Shown here piece by piece: positions 55,722-64,000 of a stretch of 64,000 nucleotides of DNA. The translations under genes were made by a program, and so were the position numbers. The DNA is from Membranipora membranacea. Lineage: Eukaryota > Bryozoa > Gymnolaemata > Cheilostomatida > Membraniporidae. Each line of letters opens with the position of its first letter. Positions within the stretch are counted from its first letter, which is position 1. The stretch covers positions 37,482,283 through 37,546,282 of the forward strand of contig OU612066.1 in the NCBI GenBank assembly GCA_914767715.1, in the 5' to 3' direction. The notes below the pieces were generated by a model that ran no database searches, had not been told where the DNA came from, and was given only the letters and a program-made list of their open reading frames with translations.

Positions 55722-55870
55722 TAGTGGCTAGAAACGCTCTCAAAGCATCAGCGGCCGGGTTCTATCCTGGACCCTGTTGGGGGATCACACTGCCCTCGAA
55801 CCCCCAGGTGGATTGCTCGGATACTTTGCATCCTCGGAGCATAGCGGTGACGTGCAGTATCGCTGTAAAT
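55722..55870 (+). ncRNA. possible tRNA-derived SINE head
   Basis: AGTGGCTAGAAACGCTC resembles an A-box, and CGGGTTCTATCCTGG about 30 bases later resembles a B-box (GGTTCGAATCC). This GC-rich island is followed by TTGGGGGATCACACTGCCCT and lies in AT-rich sequence. No A-tail or target duplication was found. Confidence 0.35.
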
Positions 55871-57214
55871 TGAAATCTCCCACTTTTGAATTTAGATTAC
55901 TTGGCAAGTATGATATGCTGTTTAACTAACATTTTTATGTCTATTTTGCTCAATCAAAATAAGTGATGGGTTAGACAGAATATAGACAAAACTGTGACCT
56001 GTGCTGCAGAAGATTACTGCTGCTATTCTGTATCAAATTCTATAAAATCTATAAAATTATCTGCATCAAAGGGAGATGACTCCGAAAAAACGCATGCATC
56101 ATTGCTTTTTCTACCACAGTGAGATCGTTGCATCACAGTATCTAATGAGGACACTTTTTGATAGGCTATTTACTACAGTGTCCAGTCTAGTGTTGTGTGT
56201 TTTGTCTATGATTCGGTCTTTGACATTTTCGTAACAATGTATGTTTCTTTATTTCAGGGCTGAAGAGAGTGAAATTCGTCCCGGGAAATAAATCTTCAGC
56301 TGAATATTGCTAGATGAGTAGATGAACTATAAAATAGCATAGTCATGTAATAAAAATAAAACAGTTACTCAAAATAATGTCTTCTTGCTTGATCAATTAC
56401 ACTCCATTAACTCCTGGCTATCAAATAGTTATTTGTATCTGTGGGAAGCTGGTTAGGTGAAAATACATTCATAACAATATAGCAATATAGAGCTTTCCTG
56501 ATTTTCTGAGAGTTTAGCTATCAGAGAGTGAATGGACCTGTGTAATGTGCAGCCATTTCTACCATCAAGCAATAAAACTTTATAAATTATGACAGTGTAA
56601 AAAATAAAATCCCATGCTAAACTAAGTCTTTGAGGGAAGAAAACCAGTTAACAGCCGGCTTCCTTTAGTTTTATACCAAGGCTCTCAGTTCACCTTGTGA
56701 CCTTATACCAACTGTTGCAGATATTTCCAGAGATAATAAATGAATGCTCCACTATTCAAACTAGGTGCTGTTCCCTGATAAAAAATTGGGCACTGTTCAT
56801 GAATTCATGAATGAAGTTTTTTTACATTTTAAAACTGTAAAAATATACTGTTTGAGAGTTGATCGGTAATGAAGACATGAGTTGGGTTACAAAATAATGG
56901 GCACCGGCATACTTTTGATAATCAAATCAGGACAGCGCTAAGATTCGACATAGTTGAGTGGTATTTTCCATTCAAAATGTTGGCTGCAGTCTAAGACACT
57001 GAAAGTCGGACTACTGAATATAGTGGCTCTCAGCTCTCTGATTCTGAACTAGTTGGATTTGTACCTAAGATATAAAAATACAGTGTTTAAATATAATACA
57101 TTAAATTATATTACAAAAAGTAAGCACTTCGAGGCGAGTAACGAAAAAGAGAATCTTTTTACCAGGCCAATTAAAGGTTCAAGGTATATACTGCTGGTTC
57201 ATTTGAATATAATA
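55871..57214. other. non-coding stretch
   Basis: Nothing recognised beyond a possible splice acceptor and AATAAA near 56255-56360. Confidence 0.4.
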
Positions 57215-57520
57215 GTGTTCCGATATTCGCAATCTAGTCTCATATGCTGCAGGATGGCTTGTTTTTATTTTTGAATGACTATGACTATGCCTGAGAAGAA
57301 AATACTCACTCATTCACTTGCAAGGACGAACCAAGGAGATCTCCAGTCTTTGATATTGGACATCGGCAGAATACATGCATGCAATGAAGTCCGAGAAGCT
57401 GAGCCAGGGGCCTATTACTAACTTTGCCCTATGTTTTTTATATGTAGGCTATGCACTGCAGTGCATGACGAGCTACACAGTTGATTTCATAGCAATTAAT
57501 TAATATATGATGGTGATAAC
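57215..57520 (+). repeat. tail of repeat R (copy D)
   Basis: Shares with 22600-22850 the words ATACTCACTxATTCACTxGCAAGGA, ATGCAxTGAAGTCC and AGCxACACAGTTGA in the same order. Only this distal part is present. Confidence 0.65.
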
Positions 57521-59228
57521 TATCCATCTATAAATAGCAGAAAAATCAGACCTTCCATGAAAACCTAATAGGCAAAACACTATAAATCATATTAGGGCTT
57601 TATATGTACAAACACCAAGAATTGGTGTATATTTGGCTATATATGGGGGAATGATTTTCATGGGGAAAAAATAAATAAATTAACAATCGGCCCTCGGTGA
57701 AAGATAACTGGAAGCTTTAGCTTAGCTCACAACATGTTTCACTCACACAATCAGATAGGAAATCATTTTTGTTGTTTATTTGTTTATTATATTTTTATCT
57801 TCAACACTTTCAAAGCCTTCTATGATAACAATAATTAAATGTTTGTTTCACTTTTTTGTCTTGACCCTTTGACCTAACATACAGCTGAAAAACTCTCATG
57901 TTTCCTGATCCAGAAGATGACTGATCTTAGCTTTTTCATGGGGCCAATTTTATTGGTTCCACATAAAAAAGCTACAAACTATCCCTATCTTTGCATAATT
58001 CCGGAAGTTGTCGCTCTGTGATAATGATTAGACAACCCTTATTTATTTGAAATATAAGCTGGTATTGTTTTACTTGAGACAGAGAAGGAAGGGTGGGAGG
58101 AAATGTCTCTGCTTGAGAGAAGCTAATCTGATTGCTATCGTAGTGATTGGTTGAAAGTCATGAGAGAGAGAGAATCTGCCACAAACAAGGGAGGATCATG
58201 ATGACTTAGAACTTAGAACAGCTCATCACATTATACACTTTCAGGCATCATCTACTTAGTTAGAAGTGGCCTGTTATGCCAGTACTCTCATTAACTTAAC
58301 TGACTCAAAAAGATAAGAAGAGTGAACTAAAACATGTTTGATCTTATCTCTGTTTCTACTACTAGCTCAGGCATAGCTTAATTTTCAGTGACTATCCTGA
58401 TAACTGGATCTCAGGATCAACTAACATGACAGCGATAAGGAATGTATATTTTTTATTATATAAAATGGCGATAAGTTTAGTAAATAATAAAACACCAGTC
58501 CTTTATTCTGGAAAGGTTATGTAAGATCAGGATCTAGTCCCCACAAAAAGAAGAGGATGCGGCGGTGGGAATATGGTGAGTATAGTTAATGGTGATAATA
58601 TACCGATGTAACAAATTAAAGTCTATATAGTTTTATAACATCACTTTGATTCTGATGTAAAGCTACTGAATATTAGACAATGGCTTAGCTATATGATAGG
58701 AATTATGTGCACAACGACACACTTAACCTAACTAGTGAACAACACCGACCATTATCGGGATTACCACCTAAAAGTCATAATTTGTGTTGGCGATAACAAT
58801 AGCCTATAATGGCTGCTGCAATTTTCAAATTTAGCTTTCTTACTGTTTATCATTTTTGGAGTATTGTCCAAAAGTGATAGCAACGCAGCACCGATCTAAC
58901 ATCTTTTCCGGTATCCTCTTCGTGGCATGGAGGACAAACCTCTGATAGTACCAGCAATCCCCTATGCTGACCTGCTCAATTCAAATGGGGATCGACACAA
59001 AACACAAGATTTTCTCAGGTTAATCTGATCAAAAGAGGCTCTTTTTGTGTCTTCCTGTTGTTGCAAGAACCAAGCTTGCATATGCTGCCATTTCGGAATA
59101 GTTGGGGGGTTGAAGAAGGGGTGGGCGGTGTGCTGAGCCCAAAAAAATTCACTTCAAGCCGCTCATATTGATGGTATAGCAAAGGCTATAACACGATTTT
59201 AAGATGCAAAAATGGAAAATAATCAAAA
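57521..59228. other. non-coding stretch
   Basis: No coding motif. A short frame at 58927-59019 starts MEDKPLIVPAIPYADLLNSN before a GT and could be a first exon, but nothing supports it further. Confidence 0.4.
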
Positions 59229-59328
59229 GTCTACAGCACCCAGTATTCCCAGGCGGTCACCCATCCAAGTCCGACGTTGCTTAGCTTCAGTGATCGGACG
59301 AGAACTGGCGTGTGATATGGCCGTAGAC
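59229..59328 (-). rRNA. 5S rRNA-like sequence, 100 nt, with internal deletions (pseudogene or 5S-derived element)
   Basis: Read on the minus strand it has the 5' end GTCTACGGCCATATCAC, then GTTCTCGTCCGATCACTGAA, GCTAAGCAACGTCGGA, CTTGGATGGGTGACCGCCTG and GGAATACTGGGTGCTGTAGAC, the full order of 5S rRNA. The two terminal segments still pair. About 5-6 bases are missing after the first helix and about 10-12 between GTCGG and CTTGG. The internal promoter blocks (A-box region, intermediate element, C-box) remain. A T-run (TTTTGATTATTTT) follows as a possible Pol III stop. Confidence 0.85.
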
Positions 59329-62300
59329 AATAATATGCTGATTAATTTTAGCAGTTTCCTGCCTGGAGAAGATATAACTAAAAAAGGGCATGCAACACTT
59401 ATTCTATTTTGCATGTTTATAATCTTACTTCTAGACATTTTAACTTGTTTCTTTATTATGACAACAAAATCTCACTTCTCCTTCTTCATTATTTCTTTCA
59501 TCTATTATATAACATATATTAATAGTATGCATTTTCTCCTTTTGATTTTGATTTTTTATTTTTGAGGAGGGCCTGTCTGGTTTGATGGCTCTTCAAAAGA
59601 TCTTTTTGCATTTGACTTTTTGAGATTGGGCTCAACATTCGTAGCATGCTATCAACTATGTGGCAACAATGTTTCGACACGACATCACGCTTAGCTTAAT
59701 TGTTTACCATTCTGTCGCGCTAAACACTGCACTCACAGCGCAGGATAGTAAGTAGCGGGCTCTGGTAAGTTACTCTTTTGTTTGATTATGACAGCGATAC
59801 CAGCAATGATCTAAGCACTAGAAATTCTAGTGCTTAGAATCTAGTGCTTGCATCGACAAAACAAATAGTGAAGAAGAACATACAGGTATATATCAGAACA
59901 GAAGCTTAGAAGACAGAACCTTCGGGTCTTCATCGATTATTTCGAGCAAACAATGCAATTCAGTTACGGTCAACGCAAAATGTTTCTCTGACGCCTGTTC
60001 TCTAATACTTCTCCTATTCTGTATACAGATTTTATCTGTGTGTGATACAAACACGATATAGTGCTTATCAAGATTTATCAGATATACATCTTAGAACTTT
60101 GTGTTCTCAGATCTCATATCTGATCCCTGTCTATCACCTTGCCAGACCATATGCTTGTTTTGACCGAGTTTTAACCACACTCAACCAGAATCGACTTTGC
60201 TTATTGCATGAGCAGTTTCGATTTACTTGATTATCTGTGTAAGGTTCATCTTTACAGAACAAAATGCAGTTCAATTTAAATCTTCAGAGAGAAGCAATAG
60301 TATTAACAGTATTATAGCATAACTATAATTAATTGAGAGTCGTTATTTTGAACAATGAGAGCCAATTTGTCATAACATTGTGTACCAAGAATCCTTAGTT
60401 GCCCCAAAACCTGGTTTCAAGGAACTTTTATTCCTTTTCAACTTCTGAACATTTTTTTCACCCTATAGATGGTTGGCTGCAGTAGTAGAGCAGCTGGGGA
60501 AATAGTCTGCAACTCTTTCCAAATAAGTTATCGGGATCTGAATATTATGACGTCAAATTGTACGGAGACAGATCTCTTACTCACTTTACATACTTATACT
60601 CAATATCAGACTACTAACACATGGGATGAAGCTTGTATGTAAATTCAGAGCAGCTCATGTTAAATGTTATTGAGGCTAGTATTGATCAATAATGATGCAG
60701 CAGATAATAAATTGTTGATCTCCCAACCTTATTTTGAGTTCTGAATTGATCTCAGTATCATTCAATGACATTCAATGTGATTTCATGCTCAGGCATGCCG
60801 TCATTGGTAGAAAATTCAAGCCTCTCGTTGGACATAGATTCAGGCAGCATGGAACAGGCAAATACAATGACTAGCATCATCATAAGTCTGTCTAAGGCCC
60901 TCCTGTCTACTCCTATATCTGCAGTAATGTTATTATACTTATATGTAGGCTGAACAAATTTTAGTACTGTTTATATCCAAAGCGCTCCCTGATCCATTTC
61001 TATTATCACATGGTAATAACGGATTTGATAGTGCAAGTAAACTAAACCGAATCAAATTTGGAGTTGATAACTTAATGTCAATGAAGAGACAACTTCTTAT
61101 TTAAGAAGCACTAAGATAATTTTTCTCCAGGATTATGGCCTATGGGTGATATAGGTCACCATGACAGCTATTTCATACTATGGATCAAAGATAACCATTT
61201 TAGATTTTAGGTTTTCTCTAAATTTCATATTACTAGCGTCAGCACAGAAAAAAGTAAAACAGCTCCAAGCTTAGCCCAGCTTTAATCATTATAAACATTA
61301 CGCTTTCTTTGATTTTCTCTACATATATTTCGTTATAAAATATGTATGAATACAATTGATAATTAATGTTCTTTTGACAATCAAAGCTCTTCAGTCCAGT
61401 ATAGGAGCGAACTTCATCCTCCTATAATTACATAATATATATATCATTATCACATTAATAAACGTAACCTCACACCCTTCCTTTTTCCTTTTTGTTTTGA
61501 CATCAAACTATATAATCATGATAACCAATGACAGCCACACTTGGTTACCGCAGATGCCATTAGCTCAGCTAGAATATAGAACAGCCTTTACAAATGACAT
61601 CCATGGTTAATGGCAAATAATTGCTCTTTATAATTGACCCTGAAGGTTGCATCACATATTCATTCACTATTAGCTATCATGACAGCAGCAGTACAAGATA
61701 GATATCAGTTCCATTAAGTGCTGTTTCTCAAGTTGTCTTCCCCTTTTATAATGCAGGATAACTCCTGACTTTACTAGATCACGTATCATTATAGGACACT
61801 GGAAATTCCACTGTCTCAAAGTGAAGACAGCCAATGAGAATGTTTGGCTTAAAATAGACTGCGTATCATAATTATTCTAAGCAAATGATGCTTTGGCTTA
61901 AAATAGACTATATGTCATAGGGCTTAAGCCAATGAGATTATCTTATGTACAATTTCCACATACGGTGCAACCCTGCAATCAATTATGTAAGAAAGACTGA
62001 GAGTAAAACATCTTTTTACAGGGAAAACAGCACCGCACCCGCGATGAAACAGCACAGAGATGAAAAAAACAACAGTCTTGGGAATGATGCAAGGTTTCAG
62101 CGAGCACCACCGGAGAGTATAAAAGGAGGAAAATTCAAGAAAAAAAGACAAGTGCTCACCGGATACAAAACCATATTATAGCAGTAGAAAACATGTAGTA
62201 GAGCATTTCATAATTTTATATAAATCTGATTTTAATTTTGAGAATTAATTTTACGATGAATTATTTTTACTCTGGATTATTCACACTTTGGAGACTGGAT

Positions 62301-62523
62301 ATATTATAAGCAAGAGGACGACAAGGATACATTGGTAATTATACTTTATTTTGAAAAGGATTATTATCATTTTTTTTATTAATAATTTTATACTTCTACA
62401 TTTTTAAATTGACATTTTTGTATTACTTCTAAATTTAGAACAAAATAAATAGTTGTATTGACCTCAACTAAGCATCCGCTTGATTAAATTATTGAGTTGT
62501 AAACAACCACCGAGTATCAGGAT
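59329..62523. other. non-coding stretch with small hairpins
   Basis: A hairpin CTAAGCACTAGA / TCTAGTGCTTAG lies at 59812-59838, with a third copy of TCTAGTGCTT just after. The frames 60042-60230, 60765-60953 and 61945-62181 have no recognised motif. Confidence 0.4.
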
Positions 62524-62768
62524 TCAAGAGTCATTAACCCAGTCTTTGACCTTGCAAAATTATCGTTTTTATAAAGCGTCAAGAATTTTATTATCTTTGA
62601 GTAGTCAAAGATACTTTGAACTAGAATTGTGAAAGTCGAATATATCATCAAGAGTCTTTAGCGCAGTCTTTGACCTTGTAAAATTATCACTCTATAAGCA
62701 TCAATAATTTTATTATCTTTGAGTAGTCAAAGATACTTTGAAATAGAATTGTGATAGGTCAATTAAAG
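62524..62768 (+). repeat. tandem duplication of 123 bp
   Basis: TCAAGAGTCxTTxxCxCAGT starts units at 62524 and 62647, and both contain TATCTTTGAGTAGTCAAAGA, whose TCTTTGA / TCAAAGA arms form a small hairpin. Confidence 0.88.
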
Positions 62769-64000
62769 CATCGAGCTAAAATTAAAGCTAAATTTGAAGC
62801 GACCTAGAGCTATTCTCATTCCAGACGGAGAAGTGAATTGAAGTCTGTAACCTATCAATTGGTTACAAGGCCTGTGATTCTAATACAACTGCCGGTGTCA
62901 CCTAATTGGACTTCCAGGCACTAAACAAAGTCCAACAGCCTTGTTGGAATTTAAATCTCCACAAATAAGTGAGATTATTTATAGATAACTACGCAATATA
63001 TATATCAAACTACGAACCACAGGCTAATATTTATTATAGCCACGAGTTCATAAACCACATACAGTTATCAATCGCTTTGTGGTGCATGAGTATTGTCTCA
63101 AGCTTATAACAAGCTTTCTGCTAGCCCAATTTAGGGATACCTGCGGTTTATTGGCAGGAGCTGCCCTTTGAATGACTAAGGAGCCAACTTCTCCTTAGTT
63201 CAAGAGTGGTCAGACTTATAAACAATTCTAAGGGTTTCTCTAAACCTGGAAAGGGAAGCCAGCTGTTCGTCTCTTGAAATTTTGCCAAGGTTAATTGACA
63301 CATGTGGTTAATTGAGTGCTACCAAATTTACACACACACACACACACATAGAACCTGAATTACGTCACCGATATATTATTCATTCATAGATTTTATAGAA
63401 GGAGCAAACAACTCCAAATTGAATACACAAAGATAACTAAATTCATTAAATTACGTGTTGGAACTTGGAGTTATTCAGAGTAACTTCCCTTACCCCCCCA
63501 TACTTCTTTTTCCGTTCCTCACAGCATATACTTTATAAGTATATGCGGGGAACCACTTTATCATACTTTCTATTTCCGTTCCTCACACTAGAATGAAGCT
63601 AAGCTAAAATGAACCTCTGATGTCAACAATCACGATGAAGCCTTCCTAAATTTAGGAGACATTAGTGGCCTGTCGTTGTCTATCAAACTAAAACAATAAA
63701 ATTAATGTAACCAGAATTTGTCTTGTTATCATTGGGAGTTAGACAATAATCCTTTTGTATCAACATACATGTATACACTACACACATCTTACCACATTCA
63801 GGCCACACAGAAGTATTATTTTGATGAACTCAGCCATCATAATTGATCAGCATATCCATTACAGTATGGAAGTGAGGAAAAAGTCTCTAACAGACAGAGA
63901 TGAAACCAGCATTATACATCAGTCATTTTGCTGATTGGACTTACTTCCAATGTTAACTTTCAAGAGAAATACAGGAATCATAGGAGTTGTGACACATCCT
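62769..64000. other. non-coding stretch with a CA microsatellite
   Basis: (CA)9 lies at 63331-63348. TTCCGTTCCTCACA occurs twice (63511, 63572), with a GCATATACTT/AAGTATATGC hairpin between. No gene is seen. Confidence 0.5.

Noticed and set aside
59212-59565. 117-aa plus-strand frame
   Set aside because: It overlaps the 5S rRNA-like sequence on the other strand and then runs into hydrophobic AT-rich translation with no motif.

Overview
The window looks like AT-rich nuclear DNA of an invertebrate animal. Its genes are interrupted by GT-AG introns, it carries one intronless class A GPCR gene, and almost all other coding sequence belongs to eukaryotic transposable elements (hAT, PIF/Harbinger, Ty3/gypsy, CR1/L2-like and RNase H-bearing non-LTR elements). 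There are no bacterial operons, ribosome binding sites or CRISPR arrays. I cannot name the species.

Layout. 0.5-1.2 kb: broken non-LTR retrotransposon piece. 1.36-11.27 kb: a decayed hAT transposon flanked by the 8-bp duplication GATTACAA. Nested inside it at 3309-8825 is a 5.5-kb element ('LTIR-1' here) with long inverted ends, a five-exon gene of a family I know only as uncharacterised in marine invertebrates, and a 14-unit satellite with a two-unit higher-order period. 12.8-14 kb: a small unassigned ORF and the GPCR, the only convincing host gene. 16.1-22.9 kb: copy A of a dispersed repeat ('R'), split by a Ty3/gypsy fragment. 24-28 kb: two relic PIF/Harbinger genes and a MITE. 29.7-41.1 kb: a second hAT element (BED finger, RNase H-like core, dimerisation region). 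Its first coding exon is split by a 6.87-kb Harbinger transposon (33154-40020) with CAG target duplications.

That Harbinger holds two genes on the same strand that both splice in silico to uninterrupted frames: a 267-aa Myb/SANT-like protein and a 358-aa DDE nuclease. In this superfamily the two proteins act together, the Myb-like partner helping nuclear entry and end binding and the nuclease cutting and joining. A free copy of its target site survives in a 183-bp tandem duplication next to it.

41.1-47.9 kb: R copy C, a truncated second Harbinger copy, and R copy B with an unassigned multi-exon gene relic. 48.0-49.5 kb: a Ty3/gypsy 5' part (primer binding site, gag, protease) in which an in-frame TGA-CTA separates gag from protease. 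49.8-52.8 kb: a CR1/L2-like LINE with many breaks. 53.3-55.3 kb: a 2-kb non-autonomous relative of LTIR-1 ('LTIR-2') with ~350-bp inverted ends, the same satellite family and a small foldback element inserted in it. 55.3-64 kb: mostly non-coding, with a possible tRNA-like SINE, an R tail copy, a deleted 5S rRNA-like sequence and small repeats.

All exon joins are read by eye from splice consensus and frame; none is supported by transcripts.
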